Assembly: GCA_937898535.1 (NCBI GenBank)
Contig: CALDKP010000147.1
Coordinates: 1 to 6,772, forward strand
DNA length: 6,772 nucleotides
Direction of reading: 5' to 3'
Origin: an uncultured Sphingomonadales bacterium
GTDB lineage: Bacteria; Pseudomonadota; Alphaproteobacteria; Sphingomonadales; Sphingomonadaceae
The translations under genes were made by a program, and so were the position numbers. This document shows positions 1-6,610 of the stretch, piece after piece. Below the pieces are notes generated by a model. That model was not told where the DNA came from, ran no database searches, and saw nothing but the letters and a program-made list of their open reading frames with translations. How positions within the stretch are numbered: position 1 is the stretch's first letter; each line of letters opens with the position of its first letter.

Positions 1-2
1 AT

Positions 3-224
3 GACGGTGAACCAGAACATGACGGCACCCTGATGCTCGCGGAAGCTGGCGAGCACCTCGCTGGTGTGACCGCGACGGTGGCGGCGGAACTTTGCCACAA
101 GCTGCACGAGCGCGGCGTGCGCGACTTCCATTTCTACACGCTCAACCGGGCCGAGCTATCTTATGCCATTTGCCATTTGCTTGGAAAGCGGCCTGCTGTT
201 GCTGCGCAGGAGCAAACGGCATGA
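3..224 (+). CDS. metF: MetF, methylenetetrahydrofolate reductase, C-terminal end (partial)
   Basis: Only the last 73 codons are in the window; the gene runs in from the left and its first complete codon is at position 3. MetF is a cytosolic FAD enzyme that reduces 5,10-methylene-THF to 5-methyl-THF, the methyl donor used by methionine synthase. The call rests on the C-terminal MetF signature GVRDFHFYTLNRAEL followed by SYAICHLLG, the last strand and helix of the TIM barrel. The first 25 or so residues visible here do not match a MetF pattern I can recall, so the identity depends on the last 45. The stop codon overlaps the start of the next gene as ATGA (221-224), and the next gene uses this gene's product, which supports one transcription unit. 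Confidence 0.85.
   Translation, partial: DGEPEHDGTLMLAEAGEHLAGVTATVAAELCHKLHERGVRDFHFYTLNRAELSYAICHLLGKRPAVAAQEQTA
208..212 (+). promoter_or_regulatory. Shine-Dalgarno site for metH part 1
   Basis: AGGAG lies inside the end of metF, 8 nt before the ATG at 221. It decides the start of metH part 1: the same frame is open upstream to an ATG at 92, but the 43 extra residues would read metF DNA in the wrong frame (with a CCCC cysteine run) and match nothing in MetH. Confidence 0.7.
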
Positions 225-1267
225 CCCCGCGTGAGGCATTTGTTGCAAGAGCGTCCAACCAGATATTAGTTTTCGACGGCGGTTATGGGACCGCCATTCA
301 GGACTACAAATTATCAGAGGCTGACTATCGCGGGTCATTGGAACTGGCCCACGATCAAAAGGGTAATAACGACCTATTGTCCATCACACGGCCTGACGTG
401 GTTGGCGCCATCCATAGCGCCTATCTGCGCGCTGGCGCCGACATGATTGAAACCAACACCTTCAGCGCCACGAAGATCAGCATGGCTGATTATGGCTGCG
501 AACATTTGGTCCAGCAATTGAACATCGATTCGGCAAAACTTGCGCGCGCCTGTTGTGACGCCGCGGAAGCCGAAGACGGGAAGCGGCGCTTTGTCGCGGG
601 CTCGATTGGACCAACGAACAAGACATTGTCTTTATCACCAGACGTCAACGACCCAGGCTATCGCGAAATCGACTTTGATTATCTCAAAGGCATCTATCGC
701 GAACAGTGCGACGCGCTCATCGAAGGCGGCGTGGATTTCCTGCTGATTGAAACGATTTTCGACACGCTGAATGCGAAATGCGCGGCGATGGCAGCGCAGG
801 AAGCGGCGCAAGCATCGGGCAGGGATGTGCCGTTGATGATATCCATGACGATCACCGATATGGCTGGGCGCAATCTGTCGGGACATACGGTTGAGGCATT
901 TTGGGCCGCCATCCGGCACGTCAAGCCGCTTACCATTGGCTTGAACTGCTCTTTCGGCGCCGACCTGTTGCGTCCGCATTTGGCCGCTTTGTCAAAGCAA
1001 GCCGATGCACTTGTCATGGCCTATCCCAATGCGGGCCTGCCCAATGACCTTGCCGAATATGACGAACTGCCCGAAACGACGGCGCAGCTGATTGGCCAAT
1101 GGCTGGATGACGGGCTGGTCAACATTGTAGGCGGTTGTTGCGGTACGACGCCTGCGCATATCGCCGCGATTGCCAAAGCCGTCGAAGACCGCGCCCCGCG
1201 CAGCATCCCGCAGCCACCCGTGGTCACGCGGCTTGCCGGCCTCGAACCCTTCATCATGGCCGCCTGA
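221..1267 (+). CDS. metH: Split methionine synthase, homocysteine-binding subunit (MetH N-terminal module)
   Basis: This 348-aa protein is the homocysteine S-methyltransferase module of cobalamin-dependent methionine synthase. It binds and activates homocysteine as a zinc thiolate so that it can take the methyl group from methylcobalamin. Visible motifs are FDGGYGTAIQ (residues 18-27), GADMIETNTFSAT (72-84), GLNCSFGA with Cys243, and GGCCGTT with Cys306 and Cys307. The three cysteines correspond to the zinc ligands Cys247, Cys310 and Cys311 of E. coli MetH. The protein ends where this module ends, and the folate and B12 modules are in the next gene, so it is a naturally split MetH and not a truncation. 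A stand-alone betaine- or S-methylmethionine-type methyltransferase is the alternative, but the neighbouring gene argues against it. It overlaps metF by 4 bp and has a good ribosome site, so translational coupling is likely. Confidence 0.93.
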   Translation: MTPREAFVARASNQILVFDGGYGTAIQDYKLSEADYRGSLELAHDQKGNNDLLSITRPDVVGAIHSAYLRAGADMIETNTFSATKISMADYGCEHLVQQLNIDSAKLARACCDAAEAEDGKRRFVAGSIGPTNKTLSLSPDVNDPGYREIDFDYLKGIYREQCDALIEGGVDFLLIETIFDTLNAKCAAMAAQEAAQASGRDVPLMISMTITDMAGRNLSGHTVEAFWAAIRHVKPLTIGLNCSFGADLLRPHLAALSKQADALVMAYPNAGLPNDLAEYDELPETTAQLIGQWLDDGLVNIVGGCCGTTPAHIAAIAKAVEDRAPRSIPQPPVVTRLAGLEPFIMAA

Positions 1268-1291
1268 ACTCCTTAAAGCTGAACATAAAAT

Positions 1292-3919
1292 ATGACATCC
1301 TCCTCCTCCTCCTCCTCCCGTTTCGTCAACGTCGGTGAACGTACGAACGTCACCGGCAGCGCCAAGTTCAAAAAGCTCATTCTGTCAGGCGACTATGAAG
1401 CCGCTGTCGAAGTCGCGCGCGACCAGGTCGAAAATGGCGCGCAGATTATCGACATCAATATGGATGAAGGTCTGCTCGACGCGCATGAGGCGATGACCAC
1501 GTTCATCAAGCGGATCGCTGCCGAACCAGACATCGCGCGCGTACCGTTGATGATCGACAGTTCCAAATGGAGCGTCATTGAGGCGGGGCTGAAATGCGTT
1601 TCGGGTAAGCCCATCGTGAATTCGATTTCGATGAAGGAAGGCGAAGAAGCCTTTCTGCATCACGCGCGGCTGTGCATGGCCTATGGCGCGGCAGTCGTAG
1701 TCATGGCGTTCGACGAGACTGGGCAGGCTGACACCAAAGAACGCAAGGTCGAAATCTGCAAGCGTGCGTATGACTTGCTGGTCGGCATTGGTTTTCCGCC
1801 CGAAGATATCATCTTTGATCCCAATATTTTTGCGGTGGCCACGGGGATTGAAGAGCATAACAATTATGGCGTCGACTTTATCGAGGCGCTGAAAGAATTG
1901 CGTATTCTGTGCCCGCATGCTCATTATTCGGGCGGCCTTTCCAACCTGTCTTTCTCCTTCCGCGGTAACGAGCCTGTCCGCCGCGCGATGCACTCGATAT
2001 TCTTATATCACGCAATCCCCGCCGGCTTGGACATGGCGATCGTTAACGCAGGGCAGTTGGATATCTATGACGATATTGATCCTGAACTGCGGGTGGCGTG
2101 CGAAGATGTGATCCTCAACCGTGACCCCGATGCCACCGAGCGCCTCATAACCTTGGCCGAGAAATATCGCGGGACAGATGTGGCGCAGGAAAAGGCGGAG
2201 GCCGAGTGGCGCGGCTGGGAGGTCAAGAAGCGGCTTGAGCATGCCTTGGTCAAAGGCATCGATGCGCATATCGTCGACGACACCGAAGAAGCGCGGCTGG
2301 CGATCAAGGCCGCTGGCGGCAGGCCTATCGAGGTTATTGAAGGCCCGTTGATGGACGGCATGAATGTCGTCGGCGACCTGTTCGGGTCGGGCAAAATGTT
2401 CCTGCCACAGGTCGTGAAATCGGCGCGCGTCATGAAAAAGGCGGTCGCGCATTTGTTCCCCTATATCGAGGCGGAGAAAGAAGTCGGCGCGAAGGGCAAG
2501 GGCAAGATCATCATGGCGACCGTCAAGGGCGACGTCCATGACATCGGCAAGAATATCGTTGGCGTTGTGCTGCAGTGTAATGGTTTTGAGATTGTCGATC
2601 TGGGCGTGATGGTCCCATGGCAAGAAATACTGAAGGCGGCGGTCGAACATGATGCCGACATGATCGGGCTATCGGGCCTGATCACACCTTCGCTGGACGA
2701 GATGGTCACCGTCGCTGAAGAAATGCAGAAAGCGGGCATGACGATGCCGTTGATGATCGGCGGCGCCACCACCTCAAAAACGCACACAGCGTTGCGGATC
2801 GAGCCTGTCTATTCGGGCCCCGTCATTCATGTGCTGGATGCCTCGCGCGCTGTGGGTGTTGCGGGCACATTGGTTAGCGATACCATGGCTGAAAAGTTCG
2901 TCGCTGACACCCGCGCCGAATATAGCCACATCCGCGATGCCCGTGCGGGCAAGACCGCAAAGCCATTGGCTTCGCTGGATGAAGCCCGCGCCAATGCGTT
3001 CGAGATTAATGAGGCGCTAAAGCCTGCCCCGCCATTACAGGCTGGCGTGCATGTCTATGACGATTGGGATCTAGCGGATCTGCGCAACTATATCGATTGG
3101 ACGCCATTTTTCCGCGCATGGGAATTGCACGGCAATTACCCCGCCATTCTGACTGACGAAGTCGTCGGCGAAAGTGCAACCAGCCTGTTCGCCGATGCCA
3201 ACGCGATGCTCGATAAAATCGTCAGTGAAAAATGGCTCCGCGCAAAGGGCGTTGCTGGCCTGTGGCCATGCTGGCGCGATGGCGACGATGTTGTGGTCTA
3301 TTGCGAAAACACCGAAGCCCATGTCCGCCTTCCGTTTCTGCGGCAGCAAATAGCCAAGCGCGAAGGCAAGGCGAACATGTGTCTGGCCGATTTCATCAGC
3401 CGCGATGGCGACTGGATTGGCGGCTTTGCCGTGACCACTGGCCATGGCATCGGCACACATTTGGCGCAGTTCAAAGCCAATATTGATGATTATTCCGACA
3501 TCATGTTGAAAGCGCTCGCCGACCGTCTGGCCGAAGCCTTTGCCGAACGGATGCACGAGCATGTCCGCACAACATTATGGGGTTACGCGCCTGACGAGCA
3601 GCTCACCATGGAGGCGCTGAACCGTGAGGAATATCGCGGCATCCGGCCCGCACCGGGCTACCCCGCATGTCCGGACCACAGCTTGAAGCCCATATTGTTC
3701 GATCTGCTGGATGCCACCCACAAAACGGGCATTACGTTAACCGAAAGCTTTGCCATGTTGCCGACCGCTGCAGTCAGTGGCTTTTATTTCGGCCACCCCC
3801 AAGCGGAATATTTTGGTGTTGCGCGGATTGGCGAAGATCAGGTTGCGGACTATGCAGCCCGGCGTAAACTCGATTTGGATCGGGCGCGGCAGTATCTGAG
3901 GCCGAACCTCAACGAATGA
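1292..3919 (+). CDS. metH: Split methionine synthase, folate/cobalamin/reactivation subunit (MetH C-terminal part)
   Basis: This 875-aa cytosolic protein carries the remaining MetH modules. The pterin-binding TIM barrel (about 10-280) shows NVGERTNVTGS (13-23), DINMDEG (54-60) and MIDSS (87-91) and binds 5-methyl-THF. The helical cap (about 320-400) has GPLMDGMNVVGDLFG. The Rossmann cobalamin domain has DVHDIG with axial-ligand His416, Ser461 in SGLITPS, and GGATTSKTH from 490; the 45-residue His-Ser spacing equals His759-Ser804 in E. coli. The AdoMet reactivation domain (about 540-875) has RPAPGYPACPDH from Arg785 and EYFG with Tyr840, matching E. coli Arg1134 and Tyr1189 with a constant offset of 349. 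All key residues are intact. It follows the homocysteine subunit by 24 nt with no clear Shine-Dalgarno, so translation may depend on reinitiation. The start at 1292 is chosen because conserved sequence begins about ten codons later. The N-terminus carries seven consecutive serines. Confidence 0.95.
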   Translation: MTSSSSSSSRFVNVGERTNVTGSAKFKKLILSGDYEAAVEVARDQVENGAQIIDINMDEGLLDAHEAMTTFIKRIAAEPDIARVPLMIDSSKWSVIEAGLKCVSGKPIVNSISMKEGEEAFLHHARLCMAYGAAVVVMAFDETGQADTKERKVEICKRAYDLLVGIGFPPEDIIFDPNIFAVATGIEEHNNYGVDFIEALKELRILCPHAHYSGGLSNLSFSFRGNEPVRRAMHSIFLYHAIPAGLDMAIVNAGQLDIYDDIDPELRVACEDVILNRDPDATERLITLAEKYRGTDVAQEKAEAEWRGWEVKKRLEHALVKGIDAHIVDDTEEARLAIKAAGGRPIEVIEGPLMDGMNVVGDLFGSGKMFLPQVVKSARVMKKAVAHLFPYIEAEKEVGAKGKGKIIMATVKGDVHDIGKNIVGVVLQCNGFEIVDLGVMVPWQEILKAAVEHDADMIGLSGLITPSLDEMVTVAEEMQKAGMTMPLMIGGATTSKTHTALRIEPVYSGPVIHVLDASRAVGVAGTLVSDTMAEKFVADTRAEYSHIRDARAGKTAKPLASLDEARANAFEINEALKPAPPLQAGVHVYDDWDLADLRNYIDWTPFFRAWELHGNYPAILTDEVVGESATSLFADANAMLDKIVSEKWLRAKGVAGLWPCWRDGDDVVVYCENTEAHVRLPFLRQQIAKREGKANMCLADFISRDGDWIGGFAVTTGHGIGTHLAQFKANIDDYSDIMLKALADRLAEAFAERMHEHVRTTLWGYAPDEQLTMEALNREEYRGIRPAPGYPACPDHSLKPILFDLLDATHKTGITLTESFAMLPTAAVSGFYFGHPQAEYFGVARIGEDQVADYAARRKLDLDRARQYLRPNLNE
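1298..1318 (+). repeat. (TCC)7 trinucleotide tandem repeat in metH codons 3-9
   Basis: Seven perfect TCC units encode seven serines right after Met-Thr and before the conserved FVNVGERTN block. Slippage would change the tail length in whole codons and not break the frame. The stretch lies before the folded barrel, so length changes are probably tolerated. Confidence 0.9.
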
Positions 3920-3927
3920 TCTGCGCA

Positions 3928-3946
3928 CCGTCTCATCCGGGGACGG
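3928..3946 (+). terminator. Weak stem-loop just after metH
   Basis: CCGTCT (3928-3933) can pair with GGACGG (3941-3946), including one G-U pair, around a 7-nt loop, 8 nt after the metH stop. No T-run follows, so it is not a convincing intrinsic terminator. It may be chance or an RNA-end stabilising hairpin. Confidence 0.2.
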
Positions 3947-4010
3947 GCCAATCAATGCTTGGTTAATCGGCTGGATTTGTTGTGCGCCATCGGGTTAATT
4001 CAATACCGAA

Positions 4011-4082
4011 GTGCTGAGCCTGTCGAAGCACGTCTTTCGGGATTGCGTTCAGCTCAAAAGCACCCGTCGACAGGCTCAGGGC
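4011..4082. repeat. REP-like intergenic repeat pair in inverted orientation
   Basis: CTGAGCCTGTCGA (4014-4026) recurs as its exact reverse complement TCGACAGGCTCAG (4067-4079), 40 nt apart. The left copy has its own short ends GTGCT (4011-4015) and AGCAC (4027-4031), and the right copy is flanked by CCC and GGG, so each copy can form its own hairpin and the two can also pair together. The core resembles the CTTCGACAGGCTCAG element scattered between genes in sphingomonad and other bacterial chromosomes, which I know from general experience and did not check. Two inverted copies make a BIME-like unit. The rest of the 190-bp spacer (3920-4109) shows no gene and no convincing promoter. Confidence 0.7.
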
Positions 4083-4095
4083 AATGGTAGATTTT

Positions 4096-4100
4096 AGGGA
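4096..4100 (+). promoter_or_regulatory. Shine-Dalgarno site for the beta-helix gene
   Basis: AGGGA lies 9 nt before the ATG at 4110. It supports that start, which also gives an immediate and typical signal peptide. Confidence 0.55.
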
Positions 4101-4109
4101 CGAAAGCCC

Positions 4110-5042
4110 ATGAAGAAAACTGCGCTCTCTGTCCTGACCGCTTTCTGCGCGGTGGCGGCATTTGCCCAGAACCCGGCCCCTTTCCGCAATGGCGAAACCG
4201 GCCGTGGCTATGCCAGCCTTCAAAAAGCGGTTGATGGAATTGGCGGAGGCGAAGGCACGATCATCATCGCGCCGGGTACCTATCGGCAATGTGCTATCCA
4301 GAAAGCGGGCATCGTCGCATTTCGCGCTGCAGTTCCGGGCCAGACGATATTTGACGGCGCAACCTGTGAAGACAAGGCAGCTTTGGTCCTGCGCGGACAG
4401 GCTGCCAGTATTGATGGTGTTATCTTTCAGAATATGCGCGTGCCTGATGCCAATGGCGCGGGCATTCGTTTGGAAAAGGGCGACCTGACGGTTACGCGCG
4501 CCATCTTTCGCAACAGCGAACAGGGCATCTTAACGGCCGAGGACAAGGCCGGTGCAATCCGTATCGATCAATCGACCTTTTCCGGCCTTGGCCGCTGCGA
4601 TCGGGGGCTGTCCTGCGCGCACAGCATTTATATCGGCGGCTATGGCAGCCTGACCGTAACCAACAGCCGTTTCGAACGCGGCAATGGCGGACATTATATC
4701 AAAAGCCGCGCGCTGCAGGTGTCGATTACGGACAACGCATTTGACGATACGCGGGGCCGCGAAACCAATTACATGATTGATTTGCCCAATGGCGCAACCG
4801 GCAACATCGCCCGCAATGTGTTCGTGCAAGGCGCAAGCAAGGAAAATTACAGCGCCTTTATCACCGTTGCACCCGAAGGCCGGACGCAAAGCAGCACTGG
4901 CCTGGCGATTAACGCCAACGAAGCGAGCATCGCCCCCGGTGTGAATCGCGAAACCGTATTTCTTGCGGATTGGTCAGGCGACCGGCTGGCGCTGGGCGGC
5001 AACCGGTTGGGCCGCGGACTAAAGCCGTTTGAGAAGCGCTAG
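4110..5042 (+). CDS. Exported right-handed parallel beta-helix repeat protein, function unknown
   Basis: This 310-aa protein begins with a Sec signal peptide: lysines at 2-3, a hydrophobic stretch to residue 18, and likely cleavage after AFA (17-19), giving a mature protein starting QNPAP. There is no good lipobox, so it is probably periplasmic or secreted. The opening YASLQKAVDGIGGGEGTIIIAPGTY is typical of pectate-lyase-fold proteins. It is followed by serial beta-helix coils with I-x-x-x-x-F and N-x-x-I patterns, such as DGVIFQNMRV, IDQSTFSGL, VTNSRFERG and ITDNAFDD. Cys61, Cys86, Cys163 and Cys169 could form two disulfides after export. I see no confirmed catalytic residues, so pectate lyase or polysaccharide lyase activity is not claimed. 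I believe similar proteins are conserved in Sphingomonadales. It appears monocistronic, behind the REP-like spacer and converging on the minus-strand gene. Confidence 0.8.
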   Translation: MKKTALSVLTAFCAVAAFAQNPAPFRNGETGRGYASLQKAVDGIGGGEGTIIIAPGTYRQCAIQKAGIVAFRAAVPGQTIFDGATCEDKAALVLRGQAASIDGVIFQNMRVPDANGAGIRLEKGDLTVTRAIFRNSEQGILTAEDKAGAIRIDQSTFSGLGRCDRGLSCAHSIYIGGYGSLTVTNSRFERGNGGHYIKSRALQVSITDNAFDDTRGRETNYMIDLPNGATGNIARNVFVQGASKENYSAFITVAPEGRTQSSTGLAINANEASIAPGVNRETVFLADWSGDRLALGGNRLGRGLKPFEKR

Positions 5043-5049
5043 GCGTAAC

Positions 5050-5096
5050 GCGACAAAGACGACGTCGGACAGAGTTTTTACTGTCTGCATTGTCGC
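5050..5096. terminator. Nested inverted repeat after the beta-helix gene, possible terminator
   Basis: GCGACAA (5050-5056) pairs exactly with TTGTCGC (5090-5096). Inside it, GACAG (5068-5072) pairs with CTGTC (5081-5085) around an 8-nt T-rich loop. It starts 8 nt after the beta-helix stop and lies between converging genes. The T-run is in the loop and only TTTAA follows the outer stem, so it is a modest terminator candidate for the + strand gene. Confidence 0.35.
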
Positions 5097-5153
5097 TTTA
5101 ATGGCTGGTGCGGCTCGGTCTTATTTCCGCTGGTCTCAACATTGAGAAAGAAC

Positions 5154-5183
5154 CGTGCCCGCGCTTTCGCGTGTGCGGGTACG
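5154..5183 (-). terminator. Candidate intrinsic terminator of the glgA/herA-like operon
   Basis: CGTGCCCGC (5154-5162) pairs over nine positions, one of them G-U in the + strand RNA, with GCGGGTACG (5175-5183), leaving a 12-nt loop. Read on the minus strand, the stem is followed by GGTTCTTTCTC, which is T-rich. It sits about 60 nt past the stop of the herA-like gene. The remaining bases of the 5043-5245 spacer show no gene. Confidence 0.45.
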
Positions 5184-5245
5184 ATATTCCCAAAGCCAAT
5201 CCTACATTGCAAGCTTGGAGATGCTTCCAAATATTGCAGCGGCTA

Positions 5246-6610
5246 TCACCGCCCTTGCGCACGCCACCTGCGCACGACGCGGTCCAGTATCTCGGCTTCG
5301 CCGCCTGTTTCCAGCCATAGCTGGCTGAACAGCGGATCTTCCGATGCCGGGCGTTTTTCCGTTTCCAGATGATCGAGCGATACGCGGATTGGAATGCTGA
5401 CACCTTCGCCGCAGATGATGCATTCGCGGTTACGCAAGGCGGGGATGGCATCGAGGAATCCACGCGCACCTTCGGGCATTGCTGCGCGGACAAATGCCTG
5501 ATCGCGTTCGTTGTTCAATCGCATCGAAATGATCGTCCCGCATTGCGAGAGCACGCCTTCGGCCAAATCGGACGGACGCTGCGTAATCAGGCCAAGCGAC
5601 ACGCCATATTTACGGCCTTCCTTCGCAATCCGTTCAAGGATCGCGCGCCCCGCGCTGTCTTTGGAAACGCGATCCGACGGGATGTACCGATGGGCTTCTT
5701 CGCACACCAACAGGATTGGCCGCCGTGCTTCGTGGCGCGACCAGATGGCATAGTCAAACACCAGACGCGACAGAACCGCGACAACGGTTGATGTGATGTC
5801 GGAAGGTACGCCCGACACATCGATAATCGAAATCGGTTTGCCATTGGATGGCAGCCGGAAAAGCTTGCCGACAAACTCGGCCATTGTGTCGCCGACCAGC
5901 ATGCCCGAAAACATGAAATTGTAGCGCGGGTCGGCTTTCAGTTCGTCGATTTTGCTTTTTAACCGAATGAACGGCGCCGACGACGTCGCCTTGTCGAGCT
6001 TGCCCATTTCATTCTGGATGATGTTGGTCAGGTCAGACAATAAATAAGGGATCGGCGCATCAACCGTCAGCTTGCCAATATTTTCGGCAATCCGGTTTTT
6101 GGCGCGCGCCTGCAACAGGCAGCGGGCGAGAATATCTGCATCAATTTGCCTGTCGTCGCCGCTGGAGGTGACGAACACTTCGCAATGCTCCGCAAAGTTC
6201 ATCATCCAATAGGGCATGGCCAGGTTATTCACGTCGAACAACGCGCCATTCTGTTTGAACGCTGCACTATATTCGCCATGGGGGTCAATCATGACGATAT
6301 GGCCTTCGGGCGCGATATCGCAGATTCTGTGCAGGATAAGCGCTACACTGGTTGATTTACCCGTACCCGTCGAACCCAAAAGCGCAAAATGCTTGCCGAG
6401 CAACGCATCGAAGTAAATGGCAGCGCGAATGTCGCGGGTCGGATAGACGGTGCCGATCTCCACATGCGGGCGGCTGTCGGCGGCATAAAGGCACAGCTCT
6501 AGCGCGGTTGCATGCGCCGAAAACACCGCGAAATTGACGCCGTCGTCGGTCAGGGTCGCGCCCATCGGCCAAGGCCGACCGGGCCCGGCCGAAATTGCGC
6601 CGCTGGTCAC
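5246..6610 (-). CDS. Chimeric protein: GlgX N-terminal stub fused in frame to a HerA/DUF87 ATPase core
   Basis: This 454-aa frame has two unrelated parts. Residues 1-43, with GRPWPMGAT and GVNFAVFSAHATALELCLY, are the opening strands of the GlgX (CBM48) N-terminal domain. From about residue 44, HVEIGTVYPTRDIRAA begins a HerA-like motor ATPase: Walker A GSTGTGKST (79-87), IDPHGEY (108-114), Walker B ILLVCEEAH (299-307), a conserved RIAKEGRKYG region (327-336), TQRPSDL (343-349), and a normal-looking C-terminus. HerA proteins are hexameric DNA-translocating ATPases; the housekeeping role of this alphaproteobacterial branch is not established. The expected N-terminal HAS-barrel region, by my estimate 100-150 residues, is absent. 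The start is GTG at 6610, overlapping the glgA stop (GTGA) and preceded by AAGGA at 8 nt. A deletion fusion is the simplest reading; an assembly error is the alternative. Motor activity without the N-domain is uncertain. Confidence 0.88.
   Translation of the reverse strand: MTSGAISAGPGRPWPMGATLTDDGVNFAVFSAHATALELCLYAADSRPHVEIGTVYPTRDIRAAIYFDALLGKHFALLGSTGTGKSTSVALILHRICDIAPEGHIVMIDPHGEYSAAFKQNGALFDVNNLAMPYWMMNFAEHCEVFVTSSGDDRQIDADILARCLLQARAKNRIAENIGKLTVDAPIPYLLSDLTNIIQNEMGKLDKATSSAPFIRLKSKIDELKADPRYNFMFSGMLVGDTMAEFVGKLFRLPSNGKPISIIDVSGVPSDITSTVVAVLSRLVFDYAIWSRHEARRPILLVCEEAHRYIPSDRVSKDSAGRAILERIAKEGRKYGVSLGLITQRPSDLAEGVLSQCGTIISMRLNNERDQAFVRAAMPEGARGFLDAIPALRNRECIICGEGVSIPIRVSLDHLETEKRPASEDPLFSQLWLETGGEAEILDRVVRRWRAQGR
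6482..6610 (-). pseudogene. glgX: glgX 5' remnant (glycogen debranching enzyme, about 43 codons)
   Basis: GlgX is an isoamylase-type enzyme, usually 600-700 aa, that removes alpha-1,6 branches from phosphorylase-trimmed glycogen. Here only the first 43 or so codons survive, with the typical opening GRPxPxGAT, then GVNFAVFSA and ELCLY. The rest of CBM48 and the whole amylase catalytic barrel are missing. The position directly after glgA, with overlapping stop and start codons, is the expected place for glgX in a glycogen operon. The reading frame continues into the herA-like sequence, so this is a fused remnant and not a frameshifted one. Confidence 0.75.

Noticed and set aside
92..220. N-terminal extension of metH part 1 back to an ATG at 92
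   Set aside because: It would read metF DNA out of frame and adds an arginine- and cysteine-rich tail unlike MetH; the ATG at 221 has a good AGGAG and the usual ATGA overlap.
3977..4005. Possible promoter (TTGTTG, 17-bp gap, TCAATA) before the beta-helix gene
   Set aside because: The -10 match is poor and it lies upstream of the repeat pair; sequences this weak occur often by chance.
4122..4148. Lipoprotein signal around Cys13 of the beta-helix protein
   Set aside because: The residue before the cysteine is Phe, not a small residue, and the hydrophobic stretch continues to a normal AFA cleavage site.
3963..4289. Minus-strand open frame of 108 codons across the metH/beta-helix spacer
   Set aside because: It runs through the REP-like repeat and antisense to the signal-peptide region, and resembles no family I know.
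5098..5493. Minus-strand open frame of 131 codons after and within the 3' end of the ATPase
   Set aside because: It overlaps the conserved C-terminal coding sequence of the HerA-like protein in another frame; its composition is basic and low in hydrophobic pattern, typical of a shadow frame.
5246..6610. HerA-linked anti-phage defence system (for example Sir2-HerA or NurA-HerA)
   Set aside because: No Sir2, DUF4297 or NurA-like partner is adjacent; the upstream gene is glgA and the downstream gene is convergent and unrelated. The ATPase type also looks like the chromosomal DUF87 branch.
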